Source of the DNA: Izhakiella capsodis
GTDB lineage: Bacteria; Pseudomonadota; Gammaproteobacteria; Enterobacterales; Enterobacteriaceae
Assembly: GCF_900115045.1 (NCBI RefSeq)
Contig: NZ_FOVC01000012.1
Location: 34,330-98,329 of the forward strand
Length of the DNA stretch: 64,000 nt
Direction: 5' to 3'
Shown here: piece after piece, positions 35,458 through 44,184 of the stretch
Numbering within the stretch: the first letter of the stretch is position 1
Layout: every line of letters begins with the position of its first letter
The notes under the pieces: generated by a model
Told to the model about the DNA's origin: nothing
Seen by the model: only the letters and a program-made list of their open reading frames with translations
Databases searched by the model: none
Position numbers and translations under genes: made by a program

Positions 35458-35772
35458 ATGGCAATTCAGGGCATTCAAAGCGTACTGCAGCAGATGCAAA
35501 CCAGTGCCTTGCAGGCTGCCGGTTCCAAAGACGAAAGCACGGTGCCGGGTTCCGATTTTTCTGGTCAGCTTAAACTGGCACTGGATAAAATCAGCAATAT
35601 TCAGAGCACGGCGAAAATGCAGGCGCAGAATTTTGAAATGGGTAAGCCTGGTGTGGCGCTTAATGATGTCATGGTTAACATGCAGAAATCATCTATTGCG
35701 ATGCAGATGGGAATCCAGGTGCGCAACAAACTGGTCAGCGCTTATAGCGACATGATGAATATGCAGGTTTAG
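35458..35772 (+). CDS. fliE: Flagellar hook-basal body protein FliE
   Basis: 104 residues, the adaptor between MS ring and rod. It begins MAIQGIQSVLQQMQTSALQA and ends with the family motif VRNKLVSAYSDMMNMQV. GGGG lies 9 bases before the ATG at 35458. It is a single-gene unit divergent from fliF, as in E. coli and Salmonella. Confidence 0.96.
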   Translation: MAIQGIQSVLQQMQTSALQAAGSKDESTVPGSDFSGQLKLALDKISNIQSTAKMQAQNFEMGKPGVALNDVMVNMQKSSIAMQMGIQVRNKLVSAYSDMMNMQV

Positions 35773-36253
35773 GTGTGTATCTCTCCCATGAAATGAAGTC
35801 GATAAACAGTGAGATCATAGACGTTATGAAGGAAAATTCGCCCAGACAGTTTTATACCGGCGAGTGAACTCACGACATTCATTGTTCATTTACCGAGCCT
35901 GTGTGATGTCCATTAAATAACGCGTAAATGGGGTTTGGTGTCAGTTTAATATTGTCTTCTGATTGACTGATGTCAGGCCGATATATCGGCCTTTGCTGGC
36001 ATAAGTGTTATCAGAAAAAACACACGGAGCCGATAGCGCGGCTCACTCCCGGTTGGCGAATTCAAAAAAGTTGATTAACAAACGCACCGGATGAAGTCTG
36101 AGAGGTAATCATTTCCACTGAATCTCCGCGAAGACCCTTTGCTGGATTCAGAACCATTGCTATTGAAGAGCTAATCTGCACCGGAGTTCATACAGTAAAA
36201 TAGATTATTTTATGATTGTAACAATGTGCTTTTCTGCCGGGTCAATAAAGAAA
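35773..36253. other. Gene-free region after fliE
   Basis: About 480 bases with no supportable gene. The only structural element is the palindrome at 35975-35992. E. coli has yedE/yedF and related genes near here; none is present. Confidence 0.4.
35975..35995 (+). terminator. Palindromic hairpin, possible fliE terminator
   Basis: AGGCCGATATATCGGCCT is a perfect 18-bp palindrome followed by TTTGCT. It can form an 8-bp stem with a very short loop. It lies about 200 bases after the fliE stop, so it may end the fliE transcript. The T-run is short and the call is moderate. Confidence 0.5.
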
Positions 36254-36586
36254 TCATTTAATGCTTAGCTGATTTTGACGGCAGAACTGTTCCCAGCTGA
36301 TCCCCAGCGCAGCCGCATGTTCGCGCAGATAGCATTCAATAGCCTGAGCCGCCAGCGCCTTATCCGGCTCAGCCAGTTGAATCGCAAATAACATTCCGTC
36401 CAGTTTTTTTTCACGCACATACGCCGCCCAGGCGCGATCGGCTTGCAGCGTTTTTAACTGGCAAAGCGACATTCCCACATTTTCAGCGTCGCTGTCGTTG
36501 AGAGCATTTATTTCAGCGGCGAGTTGCGGGTAAGCCTGCAAGAATAACTGACGGGCAATGACATAATACTCTGCGGTGGTTTTCAT
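36254..36586 (-). CDS. Small conserved protein, DUF6388-like
   Basis: 110 residues, all-alpha, soluble, starting MKTTAEYYVIARQLFLQAYP. The middle contains DRAWAAYVREKKLDGMLFAI, and the end is WEQFCRQNQLSIK. The pattern recalls the DUF6388 family of small proteobacterial proteins of unknown function; this is a memory-based suggestion. It lies in the accessory gap between fliE and fliT, on its own transcript. No role in motility is indicated. Confidence 0.65.
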   Translation of the reverse strand: MKTTAEYYVIARQLFLQAYPQLAAEINALNDSDAENVGMSLCQLKTLQADRAWAAYVREKKLDGMLFAIQLAEPDKALAAQAIECYLREHAAALGISWEQFCRQNQLSIK

Positions 36587-36879
36587 AACGGCTCCTGGGT
36601 ACGGGCCGTCAGTTTAGTGGAGCGTGCATCATAATGGAATTTCTATCCGTCGGTCTGGAGTGTCTGGGCCACAAAAGGAGCGACAAAGGTCAGCCTCACC
36701 ATTTCAGAACGCTCAATAACCGGATGACGTCATGCTGTCGATGTGGCCAGTTTTACCTTCTATCAGAGCATTGAGCGTTTGCAGAGACGGACGTCGGTGT
36801 CGTTCATTGCCCATGAGACTTGCGCAATGGCCAGTAAGTATTTAACGTAGCGCCAGGTTAATAATGCGGGGACAGAATA

Positions 36880-37299
36880 ATGAAAAACTGGATGATTGCT
36901 GGCTCGATGATAATGGTGCTGAGCGGATGCGCACAGCTAACAAACTACGCCAGTGCGGTGAAAACGCCACCACCTGCCGCGTTGGTCGGTAACTGGCAGA
37001 CCTTCGGTCCGCAAAGCGGTTTAGTCAGTGACCGGGCGATGGGGAGTTTGATCATCGATTCACAGGGCAATACCCTTGATTGCCGCCAGTGGGAGCGTGT
37101 GATCGCTAAGCCCGGAAAGATTAGCCGCATAGAGGGTGAGCTGGTTAACGTTAACCAGCAGCTACGGGTAATGCCGTTACAGCTAAAAGGCGGCGAGTTG
37201 AATTACGACAGCCTGGTAATGCGTAAGGTAAGCAATCCAACGCCTGCATGTCAGCAAGCCTGGTTGAATGACAGAGCGCAAGCAGCAAAACGTAAATAA
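36880..37299 (+). CDS. yedD: Lipoprotein YedD
   Basis: 139 residues with an N-terminal signal peptide and a lipobox (VLSGC; the acylated Cys is residue 17). It then follows E. coli YedD: NYASAVKTPPPAALVGNWQ, RAMGSLIIDSQGNTLDCRQW and ERVIAKPGKI. It is probably an outer-membrane-anchored lipoprotein of unknown function. YedD lies between the flagellar fliT and fliE ends in E. coli too, so its position is ancestral. RBS GGGG precedes the ATG. Confidence 0.9.
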   Translation: MKNWMIAGSMIMVLSGCAQLTNYASAVKTPPPAALVGNWQTFGPQSGLVSDRAMGSLIIDSQGNTLDCRQWERVIAKPGKISRIEGELVNVNQQLRVMPLQLKGGELNYDSLVMRKVSNPTPACQQAWLNDRAQAAKRK

Positions 37300-37367
37300 T
37301 CTTCACTGGTTGATATCGCGGCTGCCGACACAAACGCATTTATTTCTGACGAAAAAATTAATGCAGC

Positions 37368-37727
37368 CTAAATATCGCGCGGCACCATTACCAGTCCGGA
37401 ATTGCTGGCGTAGGTAGACATTAATGACTGCTGGCGGTTGGACTGATTAATCAGCTGGTTTAATTCGTCTTTCCGTTTTTCCAACAGCAGTGTTATCTCT
37501 CTTTCGTTATCCAGCAGTTGACGTAAAACTGGCCTGAGATTTTCAATACTTTTCGCTGATAGCGGAGAGTCCCGGGTGCAGCGCATCAGCGCTTCAACGG
37601 TGTTAACGTAGCTGATTTCAATATTAATCAGCTCGCTCCACTGGCCTTCCTTTACCAGGCGCAGCATTTGCTGACTAGAAGAGAGCAGCTGTTGATAGTT
37701 TTCCAGCAGGTGCGGTGTGATTGTCAT
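37368..37727 (-). CDS. fliT: Flagellar export chaperone FliT
   Basis: 119 residues, a four-helix chaperone for the filament cap FliD that also binds FlhDC and represses class 2 genes when FliD is exported. It begins MTITPHLLENYQQLLSSSQQ. It directly follows fliS and is the last gene of fliDST. Confidence 0.9.
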   Translation of the reverse strand: MTITPHLLENYQQLLSSSQQMLRLVKEGQWSELINIEISYVNTVEALMRCTRDSPLSAKSIENLRPVLRQLLDNEREITLLLEKRKDELNQLINQSNRQQSLMSTYASNSGLVMVPRDI

Positions 37728-38138
37728 TTATACGCCGTCCTGAATTGAGGCGCTAACGACGTTAACCTCTTTCCATGCGTCTGCGATACCGCGTAATAAG
37801 CCTTCAACTTCTTCCAGTGCGGCCACGTCATTGTGCAGGTTTGCCTGCAGTAAACGGCGCACCATGTAGGTGTATAGCCCTGTTAGATTGTCCGCCAGAT
37901 CATCACCGCTATTCTGTGCCAGACCGAGCTTGAGACCGTTATCAATAATGTTGATGGCTTTTGAAATCGACAGCCCTTTACCCTCAAGATTGCCGTCCTG
38001 CATAAACAGGCGCGCACGCACCAGTGCGCTCAGTGTGCCATCAAATAACAGCGTGATAAGCTGAGGCTGACTGGCACTCATCACGGCACTTTCGACGCCG
38101 ATTTTTTCATAGGCGTGCGTACCTTTTGCACTGTACAT
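37728..38138 (-). CDS. fliS: Flagellin export chaperone FliS
   Basis: 136 residues, helical. The conserved start MYSAKGTHAYEKIGVESAV, the LITLLFDGTLSALVRARLFM segment and the NLTGLYTYMVRRLLQANL segment define the family. It binds the C-terminus of FliC and prevents early polymerisation. It lies 15 bases after fliD and one base before fliT. Confidence 0.95.
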   Translation of the reverse strand: MYSAKGTHAYEKIGVESAVMSASQPQLITLLFDGTLSALVRARLFMQDGNLEGKGLSISKAINIIDNGLKLGLAQNSGDDLADNLTGLYTYMVRRLLQANLHNDVAALEEVEGLLRGIADAWKEVNVVSASIQDGV

Positions 38139-38153
38139 CAGATCCCCTTATTG

Positions 38154-39587
38154 TCAGGACTTTTTGGAGGAGGTGCCATTCATGATATCGAATTGTTGCG
38201 TCAGGTAATCGCTGGTGCTATTCAACGAACTCATTAATTTATCCAACTGTGTAAATTGAGTTTTATAGCGGGCGATAGTGTCATTAATCCGATTGTTGGT
38301 ATCGTTATATTCCTGCGTAAGCTTCTTCAACGTGCTGTTGACGCCATTGGTGGCGGCGGTAAGAATGCCGCTGGTTGACATATAGCTGGTGAGCTTGGTA
38401 CCGATGGTGGTTGTGATGCCGGTGTTTTTGCCGTCGCCAATCATCATCGCCTGTACGTCGCTGGCATTATTATTCAGCGCGCTGGAAAGCTTATCATTAT
38501 CAATATTCAGCTTGCCGCTGGTCGGATCTGAGGTAATGCCAATCTGCGACAGCGTTTTGTAGCTGGAGGTGCTGGAGGCGTTTGTCAGCATGCTTTTCAG
38601 CTGAGTCTGAATGGTTCGCAAGGTACTGTCGCCTAACAGTGCACCGTTATTCGCGCTTTGCGAACTGGCGCCGGGATCCACTGCGGTGTATTGCGTCAGG
38701 CTGGAAAACGTGTCCTGTAGCGAGTTGTAGGCGTTTACCCAGTTGGTGATCGCGGTGGACGCTTTAGTCGTGTCTTTGGTGATGGTCAGCGTCTGATTAC
38801 CGCTGGTGATGTCGTTCAGCGTCAGGCTAACGCCCTGTAGCGCGTCAGACAGGGTATTGCTGGCGCTGTCGATAGAGATGTTATTCACCGTCAGGCTGGC
38901 ATTCTGTGCACCAACGGATTGTGTCAATCCTTTGGTCTCATCGGTATTACGGCCATCATAACCGATAAAGCTTTTCAGGGTATCATCGCCGCTGACGCTG
39001 ATCGTCATGGCATTCGCACTGCCGGTATCGTTGGCGGTAATCGAGAGACGATAGCTGGCGTCACCCACTTTAATAATACTGGCGTTGATACCGGCTTTGG
39101 CATTGTTAATTGCGTCACGTACGCCGGTCAGCGTGGTGTTGCTGTCGCTCAGGCTGATATCAATAGGATCGTTACCGTTGGCCTGCTGAATGGTAATCGT
39201 GCGTGTACCGCTGGAGGTGGTGGTGCCAATATTATCGGTCAGGCTGTTTTTTGTTGCCGAGGTCAGTGATTGCGCCTGCGCCAGATGGTTAACGTTGATG
39301 GTGTATTTACCGGGGGTGGCATCGGCGCTGGTGGTTGCGCTAAATGCCGTGCTGCTGCTGTTGGCGGTGGTTGCACTGAACAGCGCAGCTGAACTGAGCG
39401 CGGTATTCGCCGTCTGGAATGACGTCAGCGCGCTTTTGAGCGTGCCGTACGCTGTTAACTTGGCCGTGTAAGTGGTCTGCTGATTGGTAATTGGCTTCAG
39501 CGCCCCTTTTTCCGCGGTAGTGATTTTATCCAGCAGCGTACTCAGGTCGAGACCAGAGCCGATACCTAAAGAAGAAAAACTAGCCAT
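38154..39587 (-). CDS. fliD: Flagellar filament cap protein FliD
   Basis: 477 residues from the ATG at 39587 (MASFSSLGIGSGLDLSTLLD), rather than the in-frame start at 39641, which lies upstream among promoter sequence. N- and C-terminal coiled-coil ends (YNDTNNRINDTIARYKTQF near the C-terminus) flank Ser/Thr-rich D2-D3 domains. Five copies cap the growing filament and fold flagellin. The promoter is a canonical sigma-28 site at 39629-39655. Confidence 0.96.
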   Translation of the reverse strand: MASFSSLGIGSGLDLSTLLDKITTAEKGALKPITNQQTTYTAKLTAYGTLKSALTSFQTANTALSSAALFSATTANSSSTAFSATTSADATPGKYTINVNHLAQAQSLTSATKNSLTDNIGTTTSSGTRTITIQQANGNDPIDISLSDSNTTLTGVRDAINNAKAGINASIIKVGDASYRLSITANDTGSANAMTISVSGDDTLKSFIGYDGRNTDETKGLTQSVGAQNASLTVNNISIDSASNTLSDALQGVSLTLNDITSGNQTLTITKDTTKASTAITNWVNAYNSLQDTFSSLTQYTAVDPGASSQSANNGALLGDSTLRTIQTQLKSMLTNASSTSSYKTLSQIGITSDPTSGKLNIDNDKLSSALNNNASDVQAMMIGDGKNTGITTTIGTKLTSYMSTSGILTAATNGVNSTLKKLTQEYNDTNNRINDTIARYKTQFTQLDKLMSSLNSTSDYLTQQFDIMNGTSSKKS

Positions 39588-39628
39588 GGTTATCCTTTTT
39601 AATCCGTCAAGAGGAGTCAGTTCCGAGG

Positions 39629-39655
39629 TTATCGGCACCAATGGCAGTAAGTTTA
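39629..39655 (-). promoter_or_regulatory. Sigma-28 (FliA) promoter of fliDST
   Basis: On the minus strand TAAA (39655-39652) is followed by exactly 15 bases and then GCCGATAA (39636-39629), a perfect match to the FliA consensus TAAA-N15-GCCGATAA. It lies about 40 bases before the fliD ATG. Confidence 0.95.
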
Positions 39656-39748
39656 TCTTTTTTATTTATCGGACAATGAGAGGAAAAGCGCCTACAGGAA
39701 AGGGTATTTCGCGCGCTAAACATTTTTTGTAGCCGGCGAAAATAGTGC

Positions 39749-39775
39749 TAAAGGTTGTTTGACAGCAGACGATAA
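39749..39775 (+). promoter_or_regulatory. Sigma-28 (FliA) promoter of fliC
   Basis: TAAA (39749-39752), 15 bases, then GACGATAA (39768-39775), one mismatch from the FliA consensus. The fliC start codon is 74 bases downstream. It lies back-to-back with the fliD promoter, with about 93 bp between them. Confidence 0.93.
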
Positions 39776-39848
39776 CAGGTTTGACGGCGATGAAGCCGGC
39801 GGGCTGAAGCCCAAAACTAACCCCGACTGTTATATAGGAAGCTTAATT

Positions 39849-41513
39849 ATGTCACAGGTTATTAATACCAACAGCCTCTCGCTGATCACACAGAACAACA
39901 TGAATAAATCGCAGTCTGCCCTCAGCACCGCGATAGAGCGTCTCTCCTCTGGTCTGCGCATCAACAGTGCAAAAGATGATGCCGCCGGCCAGGCGATTGC
40001 TAACCGTTTCACCTCTAACATTCAAGGTCTGACTCAGGCAGCACGTAATGCTAACGATGGTATTTCGCTTGCACAGACGACAGAAGGCTCGCTGTCAGAA
40101 ATCAATAACAATTTGCAGCGCATCCGTGAGCTGACCGTGCAGGCTCAGAACGGCACTAACAATCAGTCTGACCTGGACTCAATTCAGGATGAAATTACCT
40201 CTCGCCTGTCAGAAATCGATCGCGTATCGGGGCAGACTCAGTTCAACGGGGTGAAAGTGCTGTCAGCTGATAACACCATGAAAATTCAGGTTGGTGCCAA
40301 CGATGGTGAAACGATCTCTATCGACCTGAAAGCCATCACCTCCAAGACGTTGGGCCTGACCGGCTTTAATGTTAACGGTGCGGGTTCTGTGGCTAACACT
40401 GCGGCAACTAAAGCTGATTTGACGGCCGCGGCAATCAGTACCAGTGGCAATGCCTACACCGTGTCTGCCGGGCTGAGTAAATCAACCGCTGCTGATGTAC
40501 TGGGTAATCTGGCGAACAATGATACGGTTACCGCCACCATTTCTAATGGCTTTGCCTCCGGTGCAACCGGTGGTACTTACAAGTACAACTCGGCTAACAG
40601 CAACTTCACTTACGACGTTGCCACTTCTACGGCTGCTGAAGTTCAGTCTTATCTGGCACCGAAAGCCGGTGATACCTCCGCTCTGTCTGTGACCATCAAC
40701 GGTTCTAAACAAGACGTGGTGTTGTCAAGCGATGGTAAACTGACGGCGGCTGATGACGGTGCGGTGCTGTACCTTGATACAACCGGTAATCTGACTAAAA
40801 ATGGCTCTGGCTCACTGTCGCAGGCAACGCTGACTGGCCTGGCTAACAACCATAGCGACGCGTCCACGGCTGTTGCATCAACGATTACTAATGCGAATGG
40901 CACCAGCTTTGCTCTTGTGGGTAGTAGCGACGGCGGTACGACGGCGGGCAACATTGCTATTACTGGTGCTGTCATCAGTTCCTCCTCTCTGCAGTCCGCG
41001 GCCAAGGCGGCGGGCTTCTCTACGGCTACCTACACCGTCTCCAATGCTGGCGCAGTAAGCGTAACCTCAGGTGGCGCCCAGGTTTACACCAAGGCGGATA
41101 AAACCCTGACAACGGATAACACCACCACCTACTATCTGCAGGATGATGGTTCAGTGACTAACAACTCAGGCAAGGCAGTCTATAAAGATGCTTCTGGTGA
41201 CCTGACGACGGCTGCAGCTACGACGTCAGCAGCCACGGCGGATCCACTGGCCTCGCTGGACTCTGCTATCAGCAGTATTGACAAGTTCCGTTCAAGTCTG
41301 GGTGCGATTCAAAACCGACTGGATTCCGCCATCACTAACCTGAACAATACCACCACCAACCTGTCGGCTGCTCAGTCGCGTATTCAGGATGCTGACTACG
41401 CAACAGAGGTGTCTAACATGTCCAAAGCGCAAATTCTGCAGCAGGCGGGTAACTCTGTACTGGCAAAAGCCAATCAGGTTCCTCAGCAGGTTCTGTCTCT
41501 GTTGCAGGGCTAA
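39849..41513 (+). CDS. fliC: Flagellin FliC
   Basis: 554 residues. The ATG at 39849 gives the classical MSQVINTNSLSLITQNNMNK; the open frame extends upstream to 39759 only through the promoter region. The conserved D0/D1 regions are residues about 1-170 (LRINSAKDDAAGQAIANRF) and about 455-554 (ending KANQVPQQVLSLLQG). The middle, surface-exposed part is Thr/Ser/Ala/Gly-rich and variable, and contains two related segments, YLDTTGNLTKNGSGSL and YYLQDDGSVTNNSGKAV. Lysines in this exposed region are the expected targets of FliB, whose gene follows. It has its own sigma-28 promoter and terminator. Confidence 0.97.
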   Translation: MSQVINTNSLSLITQNNMNKSQSALSTAIERLSSGLRINSAKDDAAGQAIANRFTSNIQGLTQAARNANDGISLAQTTEGSLSEINNNLQRIRELTVQAQNGTNNQSDLDSIQDEITSRLSEIDRVSGQTQFNGVKVLSADNTMKIQVGANDGETISIDLKAITSKTLGLTGFNVNGAGSVANTAATKADLTAAAISTSGNAYTVSAGLSKSTAADVLGNLANNDTVTATISNGFASGATGGTYKYNSANSNFTYDVATSTAAEVQSYLAPKAGDTSALSVTINGSKQDVVLSSDGKLTAADDGAVLYLDTTGNLTKNGSGSLSQATLTGLANNHSDASTAVASTITNANGTSFALVGSSDGGTTAGNIAITGAVISSSSLQSAAKAAGFSTATYTVSNAGAVSVTSGGAQVYTKADKTLTTDNTTTYYLQDDGSVTNNSGKAVYKDASGDLTTAAATTSAATADPLASLDSAISSIDKFRSSLGAIQNRLDSAITNLNNTTTNLSAAQSRIQDADYATEVSNMSKAQILQQAGNSVLAKANQVPQQVLSLLQG

Positions 41514-41547
41514 TAGCGCAGCGCGTAAAGAGGCACGATCAAACTCA

Positions 41548-41571
41548 AACCCCGCTCCGGCGGGGTTTTTT
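41548..41571 (+). terminator. Rho-independent terminator of fliC
   Basis: AACCCCGC / GCGGGGTT stem with a 4-base loop followed by TTTT TT. It lies 35 bases after the fliC stop, so fliB downstream probably depends on read-through or its own promoter. Confidence 0.93.
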
Positions 41572-41642
41572 ATGCCAGTCTAACGGTGAAAATAGTGCTG
41601 ACAAGTTGGCATACTTTTGCCATTGGTCGCATAAATACGCGC

Positions 41643-41669
41643 TAAGCTGTTGGTAACTGGACCGGATAG
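41643..41669 (+). promoter_or_regulatory. Possible weak sigma-28 promoter of fliB
   Basis: TAAG, 15 bases, then CCGGATAG is a partial match (3/4 and 5/8) to the FliA consensus with the correct spacing, 39 bases before the fliB ATG. The placement is attractive but the match could be chance. Confidence 0.3.
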
Positions 41670-41708
41670 CGGTTATGCCTACCACGCACTGTACTGACAG
41701 GGAAGAGC

Positions 41709-42908
41709 ATGAATAAAGTGACCATCAATCAGCCGCAGTTTGCGCTGCGTTTTCAATGTATTGGCAGCGCATGTCTGGACCACTGCTGCAAAGAGTGGAA
41801 GATTACTTTTGACAGAACCACGGTTAACCGTTATCTGAAAAGCCCTCAGATTGAAATCAAAACCATTGCCGCCAGCGCAATGGAAATTACCAAAACCAAT
41901 CCACATAACTGGGCAACAATGACCCTTAATGCCAACAGTTCATGCGCCTTTATGGATGACTCCGCGCTGTGCATGGTGCAAAAAAAACTCGGCGTCGAGG
42001 CGCTGGGTAACACCTGTGCCACCTATCCGCGTTCTAAGTCATTGTTTAAAGATGAAGAAAATAACAGTCTGGTGCTCTCCTGCCCGGAAGCGACACGACT
42101 ATTACTGACCGCACCGGATGCCATGCTGTTGCACACTGAAGTGCGCCGTAATTTGCTACTGAATGACCGGCAGCCAGTAAATCCGTTGAAAAAACTGATT
42201 AACGTTATGGCGATGAATCTGGTTAAAGTCAGCGGTAACGAAGTTGAGCAGGGACTCTATGCGTTGACAATGCTCATGCTGGTCGCGCAGAAACAGACGG
42301 ATGTACACGCATCCGGATCGCTGGAGAGCGCATTTTTTAACTTGCTAAATGGACTGGAAAGCGGCCAGGTCAGGCAGCAACTAGAAAAAATAGCCCCAGA
42401 TTATCAGCTACAGTGGTCACTGTTATTACGCCTGCAAGTTTATCTGGATAATTGTGCCGCTACGCGCGCATTGGGGCGCCTGAGATTTTATGTGAAGCGG
42501 CTGCTGCATATTCAGACCAATGCTATTAGCAGCAATCAGGTGGATGGTAGTATTGAGCGGCTGAATGCAGCCTGGAATAACCGTGTTAAACCCTGGCTGG
42601 CTGAGCGCCCGCATCTGATGAGTAACTATCTGCAGTATCGAATTTTCACCGATAACTTCCCTGGTTATCAGGCCGAAATATCGCTGAAGCCGCTTTATCT
42701 GCTGACGGCTGAATGGTATCTGATCAAATCGCTGATGGCGGCGACTGCTGAGCTGTACGGCGAAATGAGCGAAGAAGACGTTATCGCTATTATCTACAGC
42801 TTTCATTCCGTCACCAAACACAACGCGCATTTCGTTGCGGCCTTTGAGGGTGAAATCGATAAAGTTAAAGTCAACGATGATTTATCGCTGCTCTATCTGT
42901 TGAAATAA
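41709..42908 (+). CDS. fliB: Flagellin lysine-N-methylase FliB
   Basis: 399 residues. FliB of Salmonella methylates surface lysines of flagellin. The family's cysteine cluster is visible at the N-terminus: C17, C22 and C26-C27 in FQCIGSACLDHCCKEW; a second set lies at NSSCAFMDDSALC and GNTCATYPRSKS, and LVLSCPEATRLLL follows. This cysteine pattern probably binds an iron-sulfur cluster. E. coli lacks the gene; Salmonella has it next to fliC, as here. It is preceded by AGGG about 7 bases before the ATG. Confidence 0.92.
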   Translation: MNKVTINQPQFALRFQCIGSACLDHCCKEWKITFDRTTVNRYLKSPQIEIKTIAASAMEITKTNPHNWATMTLNANSSCAFMDDSALCMVQKKLGVEALGNTCATYPRSKSLFKDEENNSLVLSCPEATRLLLTAPDAMLLHTEVRRNLLLNDRQPVNPLKKLINVMAMNLVKVSGNEVEQGLYALTMLMLVAQKQTDVHASGSLESAFFNLLNGLESGQVRQQLEKIAPDYQLQWSLLLRLQVYLDNCAATRALGRLRFYVKRLLHIQTNAISSNQVDGSIERLNAAWNNRVKPWLAERPHLMSNYLQYRIFTDNFPGYQAEISLKPLYLLTAEWYLIKSLMAATAELYGEMSEEDVIAIIYSFHSVTKHNAHFVAAFEGEIDKVKVNDDLSLLYLLK

Positions 42909-43064
42909 TCTCTCCGCTTATTTATTACACCCATAGTTATCGGACGCGTGCCGGATAATAAACATCCCGGCCACTATCAGCCAACTCCTTGCGCAATTCA
43001 TCAATACCACTTGCTTACAGTTTTAGCGCCTTCTGCCGATAATTCGTTCAGAACGGTTTGTTGG

Positions 43065-44048
43065 ATGGTGACCATGCGCTTTAATTTTGACTTAATATCG
43101 GGGGAGTGGCTGAGCTTCGACGACATTGCTCAGCGTTATGCCTTAAAATTTCCTGCCGACAAAGCGCTGACAGCGCGGGGGTTGCTGAGCCCTTCAACGA
43201 CCAATAAAAGCTGGATTATCCGTGCGGTCTTTGCGCGTCAGCAGGTTAACGGACCGCTCGTCGATCTGCTGTTTATCTGTGGCGATGATGAACGCAAAAA
43301 GTATCTTCAACGGTTTGAGCACGCCATGGCGAATCAGCAGGCTTTCTACTATTTTCGCCGCGATTTGGCGCTGGAAAATAAGAGCCGATGGCAGGTGATT
43401 GGCGAGGTGAAAGTCTGTGCAATGCTCGATCCCGCTTCGCCAATGGCACAAAATCTGATGACTCGCCGGGGCTATACGCTTTCCCTGATGCGCCGCGATT
43501 GCGATAAAGAGTTATGGCAACTGTTCGATTCCCAGTCACAAGCCTGTTTTGCAAATACGCTGGCGCTGCAATTTATCGTGGTGTTGAGCGGCGAGCGGCT
43601 AATGCAAAACGGCGGTGTCTATCCGGGGACACAAGTGGGCACACGGGTGAAAAAATACCTGTTGGCTCGCGCTGACAATGCCGATTTCCAGCGGGCGGTC
43701 AAAGCGCGCTATGGTGCCTGCGTTATCACCGGCACCTTACTGACCGGGGAGTACAGCTGGCCGTGGGTCGAAGCGTGTCACATCGACGTCAGCGAAAACG
43801 AACAGGGCGTCATCGCTGATAATAGCGTCGACAACGGCCTGTTTTTACGCAGTGATTTACAGCGATTATACAGCAGCCAGCGTTTGAGCATTGACGGCGA
43901 CACGGGCGAGGTACATTTGCGTCAGTTGCTGCAGGAGGATCGAACCTTACTGCCGTTTTACCAGGCGCTCGATGGCCAGGTTTGCGTGCTCTGGTCGCAG
44001 GTTCCTGCCGCAACCAGAGTGCGATTGAGTCGTAAGTCACGCCAGTGA
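43065..44048 (+). CDS. HNH-nuclease-like protein inside the flagellar cluster
   Basis: The frame opens at 42948, but the ATG at 43065 (or 43074, giving MRFNFDLISGEWLSFDD) is the likelier start: about 327 residues. The N-terminal 200 residues are not recognised. The C-terminal part resembles the HNH_2 domain of restriction-like enzymes: RYGACVITGTLL, then EACHID (His at about 239), SVDNGLFL (Asn at about 257) and DLQRLYS. In active HNH_2 proteins the last motif is normally D-L-H; here Gln266 replaces the His, so metal binding may be weakened. It is inserted between fliB and fliA, where Salmonella and E. coli have no nuclease gene, and is absent of obvious partners (no methylase). A defence role is possible but unproven. 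Confidence 0.7.
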   Translation: MVTMRFNFDLISGEWLSFDDIAQRYALKFPADKALTARGLLSPSTTNKSWIIRAVFARQQVNGPLVDLLFICGDDERKKYLQRFEHAMANQQAFYYFRRDLALENKSRWQVIGEVKVCAMLDPASPMAQNLMTRRGYTLSLMRRDCDKELWQLFDSQSQACFANTLALQFIVVLSGERLMQNGGVYPGTQVGTRVKKYLLARADNADFQRAVKARYGACVITGTLLTGEYSWPWVEACHIDVSENEQGVIADNSVDNGLFLRSDLQRLYSSQRLSIDGDTGEVHLRQLLQEDRTLLPFYQALDGQVCVLWSQVPAATRVRLSRKSRQ

Positions 44049-44184
44049 CCGCCGGGCTATGACGGTGTTACCCCGATGTAACAAATCAGAAATAACCTGC
44101 CTTTGCCTCTTTATTCTGCCAATCAAAACTGCCTGCTGAATCAGATAATGAAGCTGATAACTTAACTAACGCAGGGTAGTCAGA

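Noticed and set aside
44121..44150. Sigma-28 promoter of fliA (CAAAACT...CAGATAAT)
   Set aside because: The spacing is about 13 rather than 15 and the -10 match is poor. Left uncalled.
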